35,382 bases of DNA from an uncultured Clostridia bacterium (GCA_947632335.1 CANROX010000015.1:1-35382); one strand, 5' to 3'; positions 16,339 through 25,386 are shown, counted from the first letter of the stretch. Numbers and translations are program-made. Notes: generated from the sequence alone by a model not told the origin.

Positions 16339-17178
16339 ATGAATTTAGGAATAGCTATGGATATAGCCGGAGGCATTATACTGGGAATTTTTCTTATTTT
16401 GCTTGCTGTTATTATCTGCTTTGCAGGTGTTATGGTACGAAAGAAAAAGAAAGTATACAAAAAGGGAAGTTTTATAAACAAACCCGCATTAATTTTAGGC
16501 GTAATAGGTATTGCCGTTACTATGTTTTCCGTAATTTCTATGGCGGTCACATCTGCATATGAAGATGTAGGCACAATTTTTTCCACAATACGCAGTAAGG
16601 ACGCTGTTATCTACAATGATAAATATTATGTGAAAACTCGGTTTGTTTTTAACGGGAACAGCGGAAAATACAAGTATAAGGATTTGGACAGCACAGCCCT
16701 TTCAGGTGCAGGAAAGCTGTATACTCTAAAGAACTATGACAGCTACGACATACTGGTTACTCAGGACACCAACATAACAGGCTCTGTTTTTGTGGCACAG
16801 GAGGAAAAGAAAGATTTTGAAAGAGAGTACACGGACTATTCCAAATATGAAACGGGAATTGTCTATGATAAGCACAACGCTGAAACGGAAGCTCTTAAAA
16901 AGGAAATCTCCCCAACATTCTATAAAAAACTTGTAGATGAAAGTAATTACAAAAGGGTTGATGAAGAAGAAATAAGCTACGCTGATGAAATCGACTCCAC
17001 AAGAAATTATATCTTTTGGGCAACGAGCAAGGATAAACTCATTTCCTCACAGGTGAAACTTTACCCCAAGGATAAAAAGGGCCTTTATATCCTGAATCGA
17101 GGGGAAAGCTACTACGAACTTGACAAGAATATTGGAAACCAAGTTGACAAAATTATAAAGGATTTTTCCCACAAATAA
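16339..17178 (+). CDS. Two-TM protein with a large extracytoplasmic domain, unknown function
   Basis: 279 aa, not recognised as a named family. Two hydrophobic segments (about residues 9-32 and 48-70) are separated by a strongly basic linker RKKKKVYKKG, predicted cytoplasmic by the positive-inside rule. The remaining roughly 205 residues are hydrophilic and rich in Lys, Asp and Tyr, and so probably outside the membrane. There are no cysteines in that part and no enzyme motif was seen. The ATG follows AGGGAG. It is transcribed alone from a near-consensus promoter and closed by a terminator. It may sense or bind something at the cell surface, but that is a guess from topology only. Confidence 0.75.
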   Translation: MNLGIAMDIAGGIILGIFLILLAVIICFAGVMVRKKKKVYKKGSFINKPALILGVIGIAVTMFSVISMAVTSAYEDVGTIFSTIRSKDAVIYNDKYYVKTRFVFNGNSGKYKYKDLDSTALSGAGKLYTLKNYDSYDILVTQDTNITGSVFVAQEEKKDFEREYTDYSKYETGIVYDKHNAETEALKKEISPTFYKKLVDESNYKRVDEEEISYADEIDSTRNYIFWATSKDKLISSQVKLYPKDKKGLYILNRGESYYELDKNIGNQVDKIIKDFSHK

Positions 17179-17181
17179 TAT

Positions 17182-17215
17182 AAGCCTTCCGATAAAATCG
17201 GGAGGCTTTAATTTT
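17182..17215 (+). terminator. Terminator between the unknown two-TM gene and lepA
   Basis: AAGCCTTCCGAT and ATCGGGAGGCTT arms with a 3-base loop (one G-T type mismatch), followed by a T-rich run on the + strand. It lies between convergent genes and may serve lepA weakly. Confidence 0.8.
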
Positions 17216-17229
17216 TACACAAATTTTCT

Positions 17230-19044
17230 CTAATTGTCAGAATCAAGTTTAAGCACTGCCATAAATGCCTCCTGAGGAACCTCAACAGTACCCAGCTGGC
17301 GCATACGCTTTTTACCTTCCTTTTGTTTTTCAAGAAGTTTCTTCTTTCGGGTAATATCTCCTCCGTAGCACTTGGCAAGCACATCTTTACGCATAGCCTT
17401 AACAGTTTCCCTGGCAATTATTTTTCCGCCTATACAAGCCTGTATAGGCACTTCAAAAAGTTGTCTGGGGATTTTAACTTTCAGCTTTTCAGCCATTTTT
17501 CTTGCCCTGCCATACGCCTTATCGGCATGAATAATAAATGAAAGGGCGTCAATAATTTCTCCGTTCAGCATAATATCCAGCTTAACCAGCTTGCTTTCCC
17601 TGTAGTCTTTCAGCTCATAGTCAAAGGAGGCGTATCCCCTTGTACGGCTTTTAAGAGTATCGAAGAAATCGTATATTATTTCTGCCAGAGGAAGTTCATA
17701 GTGAATATCCACCCTGTCAGAATCAATATAATTCATATCTACAAAGATACCGCGCCTGTCCTGGCAAAGCTCCATAATATTGCCCACATATTCAGAGGGA
17801 GAATAGATATGGGCGTCTGTCATTGGTTCTTCCGCCTTTGCAATAAGAGCAGGGTCCGGGTAGTTGGTAGGGTTATCTATCATTTCAACACTACCGTCTG
17901 TCTTTGTAATTCTGTAAATAACAGAGGGGGCTGTTGTAATAAGGTCTAAATTATATTCCCTTTCCAGTCTTTCCTGTATAATCTCCATATGAAGAAGGCC
18001 AAGAAAACCGCATCTAAAGCCAAAACCAAGGGCAACAGATGTTTCTGCGTCAAATGTAAGGGAGGCGTCGTTGAGCTTTAATTTTTCCAGTGCGTCACGC
18101 AGGTCGCCGTATCTTGCTCCGTCAGCAGGATAAATACCGCAGAAAACCATTGACTGTGCCTCTCTGTAACCCGGGAGGGGCTCTTCTGCCGGATTTTCTA
18201 CCAAAGTAACTGTGTCCCCAACCTGTGCGTCCTGCAAACTTTTAATTGAGGCGGCTATATACCCAACCTCTCCTGCATAAAGACCATCCATAGGTTCAAG
18301 GGAGGTTGCCCTCATATAACCACATTCAACAACCTGGAATTTACTTCCCGTTGCCATAAGTTTAAACTCGTCCCCCGGATGAATTTGACCCTCCTTAACT
18401 CTCACATAAATAATAACACCCTTGTAGCTGTCATAATAGCTGTCAAAAATAAGGGCACGCAGCGGGTCGTCATAACTGCCTGTTGGAGCAGGAATGTCCG
18501 AAACTATCTTTTCCATAACCTGGTGAATATTAAGACCTGTCTTTGCGGAAACGCAGGGACAACCCTCTGCCGGTATGCCGATAACATCTTCAATTTCTCT
18601 GATAACCCTGTCCGGGTCGGCGCTTGGCAGGTCAATCTTATTTACAACCGGCACAATTTCCAATCCGCTGTCTACGGCAAGGTATGTGTTTGCAAGGGTC
18701 TGAGCCTCTATGCCCTGGCTTGCGTCCACAACCAGCACTGCTCCCTCGCACGCAGCAAGGGAACGGGAAACCTCATAGTTAAAGTCAACATGACCGGGAG
18801 TATCTATTAAATTAAACTGATATGTTTCTCCGTCGTCAGCCTTATAGAGGAGAGTAACGGCGTGGGCCTTTATTGTAATTCCACGCTCCCTTTCAAGGTC
18901 CATATCATCAAGAATCTGGTCCTCCATTTCCCTCTTTGCAACGGACTCCGTCTGTTCCAAAATACGGTCTGCCAAGGTAGACTTGCCGTGGTCTATATGA
19001 GCAATAATGCTGAAATTTCTGATTTTATCCTGTGGGAATGACAT
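17230..19044 (-). CDS. lepA: Elongation factor 4 (ribosomal back-translocase LepA)
   Basis: A translational GTPase acting on the ribosome. At 604 aa it has the family's usual size. GTPase motifs: AHIDHGKST (about residues 15-23), the switch region RGIT, DTPGH and NKIDLP. Domains II and III follow, then an EF-G-like domain with [16 protein letters not shown], and the LepA-specific C-terminal domain with [23 protein letters not shown]. The ATG follows AAGGTG. Its promoter lies partly within the terminator of the upstream LCP gene. Confidence 0.98.
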   Translation of the reverse strand: MSFPQDKIRNFSIIAHIDHGKSTLADRILEQTESVAKREMEDQILDDMDLERERGITIKAHAVTLLYKADDGETYQFNLIDTPGHVDFNYEVSRSLAACEGAVLVVDASQGIEAQTLANTYLAVDSGLEIVPVVNKIDLPSADPDRVIREIEDVIGIPAEGCPCVSAKTGLNIHQVMEKIVSDIPAPTGSYDDPLRALIFDSYYDSYKGVIIYVRVKEGQIHPGDEFKLMATGSKFQVVECGYMRATSLEPMDGLYAGEVGYIAASIKSLQDAQVGDTVTLVENPAEEPLPGYREAQSMVFCGIYPADGARYGDLRDALEKLKLNDASLTFDAETSVALGFGFRCGFLGLLHMEIIQERLEREYNLDLITTAPSVIYRITKTDGSVEMIDNPTNYPDPALIAKAEEPMTDAHIYSPSEYVGNIMELCQDRRGIFVDMNYIDSDRVDIHYELPLAEIIYDFFDTLKSRTRGYASFDYELKDYRESKLVKLDIMLNGEIIDALSFIIHADKAYGRARKMAEKLKVKIPRQLFEVPIQACIGGKIIARETVKAMRKDVLAKCYGGDITRKKKLLEKQKEGKKRMRQLGTVEVPQEAFMAVLKLDSDN

Positions 19045-19084
19045 ATAATCACCTTTTGTAAATTAGTATCATTTTGTCCATAGT

Positions 19085-19113
19085 ATTATACCATATAAAA
19101 AATCCTCCGACAA
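19085..19113 (-). promoter_or_regulatory. lepA promoter overlapping the LCP gene terminator
   Basis: On the - strand TTGTCG (19113-19108), a 17-base spacer, then a perfect TATAAT (19090-19085). The -35 box and half the spacer are made from the terminator loop, 3' arm and T tract. Confidence 0.6.
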
Positions 19114-19127
19114 GTAATCGGAGGATT
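19095..19127 (-). terminator. Terminator of the LCP gene
   Basis: AATCCTCCGA (19101-19110) and TCGGAGGATT (19118-19127), a perfect 10-bp stem with a 7-base loop. It is followed on the - strand by a T run and lies 10 bases after the LCP stop. Confidence 0.85.
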
Positions 19128-19137
19128 AATTTTCATA

Positions 19138-20607
19138 TTACTTTAAATCTGTATAGATATAGTGTGCAATATCCTTTCTTGTTGCGTCCCAGTCGTTCAT
19201 CTCTATAATCCATGCGCCCACAGGTGAGGTGCCTGCCTGCCAGCCGGAAGTTTCCTCGGGATAACATTTGTCGCTTGTCTTATAGGTAAAGAATATTTCG
19301 CTGTGTTCACAAAGCCATGCAAGGTCGTCCTTGCCAAGGTCTGTTTCCACATATTTTTTTAACTTGTCTGTAATCTTAATAATATCCTTAATTGAATTGT
19401 CCTTGTATGCCTCAACAAGGCCCATTAACATTCTTCTCTGTCTTGATGTTCTTGTAAAGTCACTTCCTCTGAACTGGTCTGAACCTCTGTCACGGCAGAA
19501 CCAAAGAGCCTGCTGTCCGTTAAGTTTCTGAACACCGTTTTGTACCTTAACTTCTCCTGCTGTGCCTGCCTGTCCGTTTTTGTTTAATTGCCAATTTATA
19601 TATCCGCATTCGTCCTCGTCCAGCTTAATATCAACGCCTCCCAGGGCGTCTACTATTTTCTTAAAATCGCTGAACCCTGTGGTAATATAGTTATCAACCT
19701 TTATACCGTAGTTCTTTTCAATAGTCTTTATTGCCAGTTTAGGTCCGCCGTAGGCAAATGCCGCATTCAGCTTGTCATGGTCATATCCGTCAATGGCAAC
19801 ATAGGTGTCCCTCATAAAGGAGCTGAACTTAATTTCCTTGTTATTGCTGTCTATGGATACAAGTATCATAGAGTCCGAACGCCTTGGACCGCTGTCTGCG
19901 TCTGTGCCAAGGAGGAGAATATTCTTTACGGCTGTGTTTGTATAGCACTTAACACCGTCAACATCAACCTGCTTTGTTTTGCCGTCTTTAATTTCCAGCT
20001 TGCTTTTGTCTGTCTTTTTTAATATCCAGCCGTCCTTTTGGTCAAAACTATATATAAGGGAAACACTCCCCTCCATATCCTTTGTTTTAACCTCATAGGT
20101 CAGCTTGTCCGTACCCTTTTCAAGGTCTGTTTTGTGTTGGCTTAGCTTTACATCCTTGTAGGTTTTTTCTATTTCTTTTTGAGCTACGGTTTCGTCCATA
20201 CCTCCTACAGCACTCAAAGTGCCTCTGTCTGTAATTTCAATTTTATCAAAGGTATACTTGTTTCCGTCAACCTTATATTCAACGCTGAGCTGTTGGCTGT
20301 CAAAACGGTATACTTTGTTTTCTGCCGTTGCAGTTGCCGTGTACTTTGCCTTGTCCTTGCTCCTTGTATTAATCTTAACATCTTCAACATCAAAATCAAA
20401 AGCATATTTTCCTACAGTCTGCTTTTTAAGCACATCACTGTTTGTAATATCCCTCTTTACTCTCATATCAGATATAGATGTGTCGGAAAAGAATACAAAA
20501 TATGCAGTAACTCCTCCTGCAATTAAAACCGCCAGCACAATCGCTATAATTATAATCAGTTTCCTATTTTTCTTTGCCACATCACCGGTAACATGTTTTC
20601 CACTCAT
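19138..20607 (-). CDS. LytR-CpsA-Psr (LCP) family envelope protein with extended extracytoplasmic region
   Basis: LCP proteins are membrane-anchored and transfer polymers from an undecaprenyl carrier to peptidoglycan; some were first named transcription attenuators. The 489 aa comprise a short basic cytoplasmic tail, one TM (about 17-40), an extra region (about 45-215), then the LCP domain (about 227-440). LCP residues seen: LLLGTDA (231-237), RRSDSM (242-247), FMRDTYV (264-270) and RDRGSDQFRGSDFTRTSRQR (372-391), including the conserved Arg and Asp positions. The extra region seems to hold two related beta-rich units of about 60 aa (72-135 and 148-206). The ATG follows CGGAGG. The polymer handled is unknown. 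Confidence 0.9.
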   Translation of the reverse strand: MSGKHVTGDVAKKNRKLIIIIAIVLAVLIAGGVTAYFVFFSDTSISDMRVKRDITNSDVLKKQTVGKYAFDFDVEDVKINTRSKDKAKYTATATAENKVYRFDSQQLSVEYKVDGNKYTFDKIEITDRGTLSAVGGMDETVAQKEIEKTYKDVKLSQHKTDLEKGTDKLTYEVKTKDMEGSVSLIYSFDQKDGWILKKTDKSKLEIKDGKTKQVDVDGVKCYTNTAVKNILLLGTDADSGPRRSDSMILVSIDSNNKEIKFSSFMRDTYVAIDGYDHDKLNAAFAYGGPKLAIKTIEKNYGIKVDNYITTGFSDFKKIVDALGGVDIKLDEDECGYINWQLNKNGQAGTAGEVKVQNGVQKLNGQQALWFCRDRGSDQFRGSDFTRTSRQRRMLMGLVEAYKDNSIKDIIKITDKLKKYVETDLGKDDLAWLCEHSEIFFTYKTSDKCYPEETSGWQAGTSPVGAWIIEMNDWDATRKDIAHYIYTDLK

Positions 20608-20644
20608 AAACTTTACCTCCGAAAAAAATACTTTTTTCTACAAA

Positions 20645-20674
20645 ATTATATCATTTACAATGTATATATATCAA
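20645..20674 (-). promoter_or_regulatory. Candidate LCP gene promoter
   Basis: On the - strand TTGATA (20674-20669), an 18-base spacer, then a perfect TATAAT (20650-20645), about 40 bases before the start codon. Confidence 0.6.
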
Positions 20675-20780
20675 TAGTTATAACAAGATTGAAATAAAAA
20701 AGATAATTTCCTCTTAATTTTAAGGGTCTGACAGTAACTATTATTATTTTTTATATATAATATTTTATACAGCAGATTAA

Positions 20781-20809
20781 TTGAAATTTTATAAACAATG
20801 TATTATAAT
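20781..20809 (+). promoter_or_regulatory. Promoter of the tautomerase-ddl-murF operon
   Basis: TTGAAA at 20781-20786, a 17-base spacer, then a perfect TATAAT at 20804-20809. No other promoter was seen before ddl, so this one probably drives the whole five-gene run. Confidence 0.75.
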
Positions 20810-20844
20810 AAAATTATCTATGAAATAAAAAGGGAGAATAAATT

Positions 20845-21186
20845 ATGCCTTATATTGACGCTAAATTTTCCGTCAAGGTTGACGAAAAACAACTTGAGGG
20901 CCTTGCAAAGGTTATTACAAATTCTATTACAGCAATCCCCGGCAAATCTACCCAGTCCCTTATGCTGAACATTGAAGATGAATGTAAACTGTTTTTTAGG
21001 GGTGAAAATGTCCCCTGTGCTATATTTGAAGTTAAGCTATTCGGTTCATCTACAAAAGAGGCATACCGCACTCTCACAGCAAAGCTGTGCGAAATTGTTC
21101 AGAGTGAACTTGGCATTGAGGGAAAAAATGTATATGTAAAATTTGACGAGGTAGCAAACTGGGGTAAGGACTCCTTTATGTTCTGA
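20845..21186 (+). CDS. MIF-like tautomerase superfamily protein
   Basis: A 113-aa protein resembling macrophage migration inhibitory factor and phenylpyruvate/dopachrome tautomerases. Pro2, which becomes the catalytic N-terminal base after Met removal, is present (MPYIDAKFSV). The middle has MLNIEDECKLFFRG, and the end NVYVKFDEVANWGKDSFMF lines up with the MIF C-terminal segment containing Tyr, Asn-Trp-Gly and Phe. Proteins of this fold form trimers. The physiological substrate in bacteria is usually unknown. The gap to ddl is only 19 bases, so it is the leader gene of a peptidoglycan precursor operon. The ATG follows AGGGAG. Confidence 0.85.
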   Translation: MPYIDAKFSVKVDEKQLEGLAKVITNSITAIPGKSTQSLMLNIEDECKLFFRGENVPCAIFEVKLFGSSTKEAYRTLTAKLCEIVQSELGIEGKNVYVKFDEVANWGKDSFMF

Positions 21187-21205
21187 TTATGATTGGAGAA
21201 TTGTT

Positions 21206-22252
21206 ATGGATATAGTAGTATTGGCAGGCGGTTTGTGCAGTGAAAGGAATGTTTCCATTGTATCGGGAAAAAAGGTGTATGACGCCCTGCTTGAAAGGGG
21301 ACACAGAGTAGTCCTTTTAGATGTATTTATGGGGTATGAAGAAAAGCCCTGCAATATTGAAAGCCTATTTGAAAACAACTATTCATTTGTCCACGAAGTA
21401 TCGGTAGGAGAACTTGTACCGGACCTCAAAGCAGTTAAGGCTATGAGAAAAAATCAGACAGAATGTCTTTTGGGGGACAATGTTGCGGATATTTGCAGAA
21501 TGGCGGACATTACATTCCTTGCACTCCACGGAGGTATGGGAGAAAACGGTCAGATACAAGCTACCCTTGATGTACTTGGAATTAAGTACACAGGGGCAGG
21601 GTATCTCGGCTCTGCAATAGCAATGAACAAAGGCATTACCAAAAGTGTTCTTATGCAGAAGAAAATAAGTACCCCCCGTGGGGAAATTTTCAGGCGGGAA
21701 CATAGAGAAAACGGTTCCCTTGACAAATGGGACTTTTTCCCCTGCGTTGTAAAGCCCTGCAGCGGTGGTTCATCAGTGGGCGTTTCCATTGTTGAAAAGA
21801 AAGAGGATTTTCATAAAGCTATGGACCAAGCGTTTCTCTGGGAAGATGAAGTTTTGGTTGAGCATTATGTAAAGGGCAGGGAATTTTCTGTAGGTCTTAT
21901 TGAGGGCAAGGCACTTCCTGTTATTGAAATTGTGCCTGAAAGCGGATTTTATGACTATGTAAACAAGTATCAGGCAGGCAGAACTAAAGATGTGTGCCCT
22001 GCAGAGCTTAATGAGGAAACAACCCTGCTTTTACAAAGTGAGGCAGAAAAGGTGTTTAAGGCCCTGGAACTAAAGAGCTATGCACGAATAGATTTTCTTC
22101 TTGACGAAAAGGGAACACCCTATTGCCTTGAGGCCAACACACTGCCGGGTATGACCCCCACCAGTCTTTTGCCCCAGGAGGCAAAGGTAATGGGAATTGA
22201 TTTCCCACACCTTTGCGAAAAAATTATTGAAGTATCTTTGAAGAAGTATTGA
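21206..22252 (+). CDS. ddl: D-alanine--D-alanine ligase
   Basis: An ATP-grasp enzyme joining two D-alanines for peptidoglycan precursor synthesis, cytoplasmic. At 348 aa, features are an N-terminal GGLCSERNVS (family GGxSxExxVS), the signature LHGGMGENGQIQ, the lysine/phosphate region KPCSGGSSVGVS, an omega loop with YDYVNKYQAG, and the C-terminal metal-binding signature EANTLPGMTPTSLLPQ. The KY in the omega loop favours D-Ala-D-Ala over D-Ala-D-Lac products, based on known ligase subfamilies. It sits between the tautomerase and murF and its stop almost touches the murF start. Confidence 0.95.
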   Translation: MDIVVLAGGLCSERNVSIVSGKKVYDALLERGHRVVLLDVFMGYEEKPCNIESLFENNYSFVHEVSVGELVPDLKAVKAMRKNQTECLLGDNVADICRMADITFLALHGGMGENGQIQATLDVLGIKYTGAGYLGSAIAMNKGITKSVLMQKKISTPRGEIFRREHRENGSLDKWDFFPCVVKPCSGGSSVGVSIVEKKEDFHKAMDQAFLWEDEVLVEHYVKGREFSVGLIEGKALPVIEIVPESGFYDYVNKYQAGRTKDVCPAELNEETTLLLQSEAEKVFKALELKSYARIDFLLDEKGTPYCLEANTLPGMTPTSLLPQEAKVMGIDFPHLCEKIIEVSLKKY

Positions 22253-22254
22253 TT

Positions 22255-23610
22255 ATGAAAGAATTAACACTAAGAGAAATATTAAATAGCTGTAACGGTG
22301 AATTTATAGGTGATGAAAGTAAATTAAACTTAAAAATAAACGCCATTGTAACAGACTCAAGAAAAGCGGTGGAAAATTCACTTTTTGTTGCCATTAAAGG
22401 AGAAAGAGCGGACGGCCACAGCTTTGTGGAAAATACATATAAACAGGGTGCTGTCTGCGCCCTTGTTGAAGAAAGGGTAGACAGCGATATTTTGCAGATT
22501 AAGGTGAAAAGCACCCTGCAGGCTGTTAAGGATATTGCTCTCTACTACAGAAGTCTTTTTAATATTCCCTTTATAGGTGTAACAGGCAGCGTGGGTAAAA
22601 CCTCAACTAAGGAAATGCTTGCCTCTGTACTGGGTGCAAAATTTAAAGTGCATAAAACCCAGGGTAACTTTAATAATGAACTGGGAGTACCCCTTACCCT
22701 TTTCGCCCTGGAGGAGGACAGGGAGGTTGCCATTATTGAAATGGGAATTTCCGACTTTGAAGAAATGACAAGACTTTCAAATATAGTAAAGCCGGACTAC
22801 TGCGTTATTACAAATATAGGCTGTTGCCACCTTGAATTTTTAGGCGACAGGGACGGTGTTCTGAAAGCTAAGACAGAAATGTTCCTCCATATGAAGAAAA
22901 ACGGCAAAATTTTTCTTAACGGCGACGACGACAAACTTAGAGAGATAACTGACTATAACGGCATTGTGCCTGTTTTTTACGGTCTTGGAAAAACAAATGA
23001 CTATTATGCGGAAATAATTGAAAATAACACTCAAAAGGGTATTAAGTGCAGGCTCTGCTATGACAGCAAAGCTATTGACGCTACCATACCTGCTATAGGC
23101 AATCATATGGTTTCTAATGCCATGGCGGCTGTAGCAATAGGAAAAAGTCTTGGTATGGCAGACAGCGAAATAGTTAAGGGTATAGAAAGCTATACTACTA
23201 TTGACGGCAGGAACAATCTTATTGTTACAGATAACTACACAGTTATTGACGACTGCTATAATGCTAATCCTACATCTGTAAAGGCGTCTATTGATGTTAT
23301 TATGAACTTTAAAAATCCCCGAAAGGTTTGTATCTTAGGGGATATGAAAGAGCTGGGCAGGGAGGAAAAAACCCTTCACAGACAGACAGGCGCATATGCA
23401 GAGGAAAAGGGCGTCCATGTTCTTCTTACTGTAGGCGGCTTGGCAAAGGAAATGCAGACGGCTCTTAAAAATACAGAGGGTTATCACTTTGATACAAATG
23501 AAAATCTTATAGCAGAGTTGCCGAAGATTCTGAAAAAAGATGACGCCATTCTAATTAAGGCGAGCCACTCAATGAAATTTGAGGAAATAGTAAAGGCGAT
23601 TACTAAATAA
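22255..23610 (+). CDS. murF: UDP-N-acetylmuramoyl-tripeptide--D-alanyl-D-alanine ligase
   Basis: Adds the D-Ala-D-Ala dipeptide made by Ddl to the UDP-MurNAc-tripeptide, cytoplasmic. The 451-aa Mur ligase has an N-terminal UDP domain, the ATP loop GVTGSVGKTSTK (108-119), GNFNNELGVPLTL, EMGISDFEEM, and DDCYNANPTSVKAS in the C-terminal half. The start is uncertain: TTG at 22249 overlaps the ddl stop, while ATG 22255 lies two bases after it; ATG is preferred, with only a weak GAAGAAG site. This suggests translational coupling to ddl. Ddl and MurF catalyse consecutive steps. Confidence 0.95.
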   Translation: MKELTLREILNSCNGEFIGDESKLNLKINAIVTDSRKAVENSLFVAIKGERADGHSFVENTYKQGAVCALVEERVDSDILQIKVKSTLQAVKDIALYYRSLFNIPFIGVTGSVGKTSTKEMLASVLGAKFKVHKTQGNFNNELGVPLTLFALEEDREVAIIEMGISDFEEMTRLSNIVKPDYCVITNIGCCHLEFLGDRDGVLKAKTEMFLHMKKNGKIFLNGDDDKLREITDYNGIVPVFYGLGKTNDYYAEIIENNTQKGIKCRLCYDSKAIDATIPAIGNHMVSNAMAAVAIGKSLGMADSEIVKGIESYTTIDGRNNLIVTDNYTVIDDCYNANPTSVKASIDVIMNFKNPRKVCILGDMKELGREEKTLHRQTGAYAEEKGVHVLLTVGGLAKEMQTALKNTEGYHFDTNENLIAELPKILKKDDAILIKASHSMKFEEIVKAITK

Positions 23611-23621
23611 AAGGTGATATT

Positions 23622-24881
23622 ATGATTGATAATGACAGAATGAACCAACTGGTTAAATCTTTCTTTGAGGACCACGACCACGGCAGAGAGGCAATGCAAA
23701 ACGCCACCGTCACAGAGAACATCTGTTTTATCAGCTATCTTGAAAACAACTGTATTCCCAAGGCAAAGGAAAACGAAAATGATTTTGATTTGCAGTATTT
23801 TACTGAATACGATATTCATTTCAGAATGCTTACCCTTGAGAAAATAATGAAACTGGAAAAATTCTGGATTGTAATCAGCAAGGCGACAGGACATTTCTAT
23901 ACAACCAACAGGGACATTATTGTCCTTGTGGATAACAGCGAGGCGGATTTTCTCATTAATGCTTTGGCAGAGAATAATTTTGAAGTAGAAATAAGAGAAA
24001 TTGACACAAACGAGTTTACCGCTATGATTGAAGATTTGCCTCGGCTTGGCATTAAAGGGGTTCAGTTCTCCGACGGTAAACTAAGGCCTATGATTATCCC
24101 AAGGGACACAATTCTTAAAGCTGACGAAACAAAGGCCACCACCAACCCCGAGCTTTACATAGAAAGCCTTATCTTCCTTCAAGAGGCTCATAAGTTCGGG
24201 AAAGAGGGCAAGAACATTGGGGTAAATCAGGACAGTCCAATTATTAAGGCCATAAGAAATGCAACCTACCTTGTGCCTGCCATTGTCCAGAATAAAAAGG
24301 GAAATCAAATGCAGGTTAAGTATCCCTTTCTCAATACAAATGTAAAGGGACAGAAAATACTTCCCGTTATGACTGACCATAAAGAATTTGAATACTTTGT
24401 CAATAATTCTGTTATGAAAGACTATGCCTCTCTTCCAAAGGGACAGAAAGCGTGTATTGAACTTCCATTTGTTGAAATTTTAAGAGTGTTTTCAACCGAC
24501 GACCTGTTTGCCGTTGCAGTCAATCCCTTGGGCTTTAATCTCATTGTAAATAGCGGTCTTATGGAACAGGCGTCAAAGGGTGTTAAACTTACAAATAATC
24601 CCAATATTAAGGTGGAGAAAAACGGCAAGGAAATTCTTTTTCCGGAAGAAGAAAATTCTGAGGAAAATCTTGAAGAAAATTCCGAGGCTGAATACACTCC
24701 TCAAAATACCGATGAGCTTAGAAAAAAAGTGCTTGAACACTTTATTAAAACCCAGCAGGGTATAATTGATAAGAATAAGGACATTGACACAGAAGAGGCC
24801 CGTAAAAAGGTTAAAAAGGCACAGGATAAGCTAACAGATTTTAAAAAGCAATTAGAAACACTGGAGGCAAGTGATGACTAA
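23622..24881 (+). CDS. SseB-like domain protein, function unknown
   Basis: A 419-aa cytoplasmic protein without signal or membrane segments. A stretch at about residues 180-300 fits the SseB N-terminal domain pattern: NATYLVPAIVQNKKG, a KILPVMTDHKEFEYF strand-helix unit, and FAVAVNPLGFNLIVNSGLM. The N-terminal part (1-170) may hold a second, unrecognised domain. An acidic low-complexity linker (about 345-365, many Glu and Asn) leads to a Lys-rich helical, probably coiled-coil tail. SseB was named for serine sensitivity in E. coli, but its molecular role is unclear. It begins 11 bases after murF and overlaps the next gene. Confidence 0.65.
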   Translation: MIDNDRMNQLVKSFFEDHDHGREAMQNATVTENICFISYLENNCIPKAKENENDFDLQYFTEYDIHFRMLTLEKIMKLEKFWIVISKATGHFYTTNRDIIVLVDNSEADFLINALAENNFEVEIREIDTNEFTAMIEDLPRLGIKGVQFSDGKLRPMIIPRDTILKADETKATTNPELYIESLIFLQEAHKFGKEGKNIGVNQDSPIIKAIRNATYLVPAIVQNKKGNQMQVKYPFLNTNVKGQKILPVMTDHKEFEYFVNNSVMKDYASLPKGQKACIELPFVEILRVFSTDDLFAVAVNPLGFNLIVNSGLMEQASKGVKLTNNPNIKVEKNGKEILFPEEENSEENLEENSEAEYTPQNTDELRKKVLEHFIKTQQGIIDKNKDIDTEEARKKVKKAQDKLTDFKKQLETLEASDD

Positions 24882-25329
24882 GGGCGAAATTGCAAAGTCG
24901 GCTTTTTTATCCGGCTATAACTGCTCACAGGCTGTTGCCATGGCATTTTCCCATGAGTTAGGTATGGACAGGGAGCTTATCGCCCTGTCAGTTTCCGGCT
25001 TTGGCGGAGGAATAGGCAGAATGAGAGAAGTCTGCGGCTGCGTCAGCGGTATGGTATATGTGCTAAGCTGTATGTACGGCTACAGCAACCCTAAGGACAA
25101 TAACACTAAAAAGGAGCTTTACAAGGCTATTAATATTGTTGCGAACAAATATAAAGAAATTAACGGCTCAATTATTTGCAGAGAACTTCTCGGAATTGAT
25201 AAACCCGATGGCATTGTCCCCGAAAAACGGACAGAACAGTATTACAAAAAAAGGCCCTGCCCTGTACTTTGCCAAATAGCAGGGGATATTCTCGAAGAAT
25301 ATATAAGGGAAAATCCAAGGAATAATTAG
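24874..25329 (+). CDS. C_GCAxxG_C_C family putative redox protein
   Basis: A 151-aa protein of the cysteine-rich family named for its C-GCAxxG-C-C pattern. Cysteines are seen at C17 (GYNCSQAV), C54/C56 (EVCGCVSG), C66, in ICRELLG, and in the terminal RPCPVLC pair. The glycine-rich SGFGGGIGRMREVCG and CRELL elements are typical. Family members are thought to be redox active, perhaps metal- or disulfide-based, but the reaction is unknown. The start is ATG 24874, six bases after GGAGG, overlapping the SseB-like stop by 8 bases; a GTG at 24871 is possible. It is the last gene of the operon, before a strong terminator. Confidence 0.85.
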   Translation: MTKGEIAKSAFLSGYNCSQAVAMAFSHELGMDRELIALSVSGFGGGIGRMREVCGCVSGMVYVLSCMYGYSNPKDNNTKKELYKAINIVANKYKEINGSIICRELLGIDKPDGIVPEKRTEQYYKKRPCPVLCQIAGDILEEYIRENPRNN

Positions 25330-25336
25330 AAATTAT

Positions 25337-25380
25337 AAAACCCCACTTGTTGCACAATACGTCAACAAATGGGGTTTTTC
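25337..25380. terminator. Bidirectional terminator between the ddl-murF operon and yfhO
   Basis: AAAACCCCA and TGGGGTTTT outer arms with CTTGTTG / CAACAAA inner arms around a 10-base loop. T runs lie on both strands. Confidence 0.85.
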
Positions 25381-25386
25381 TTTTAA

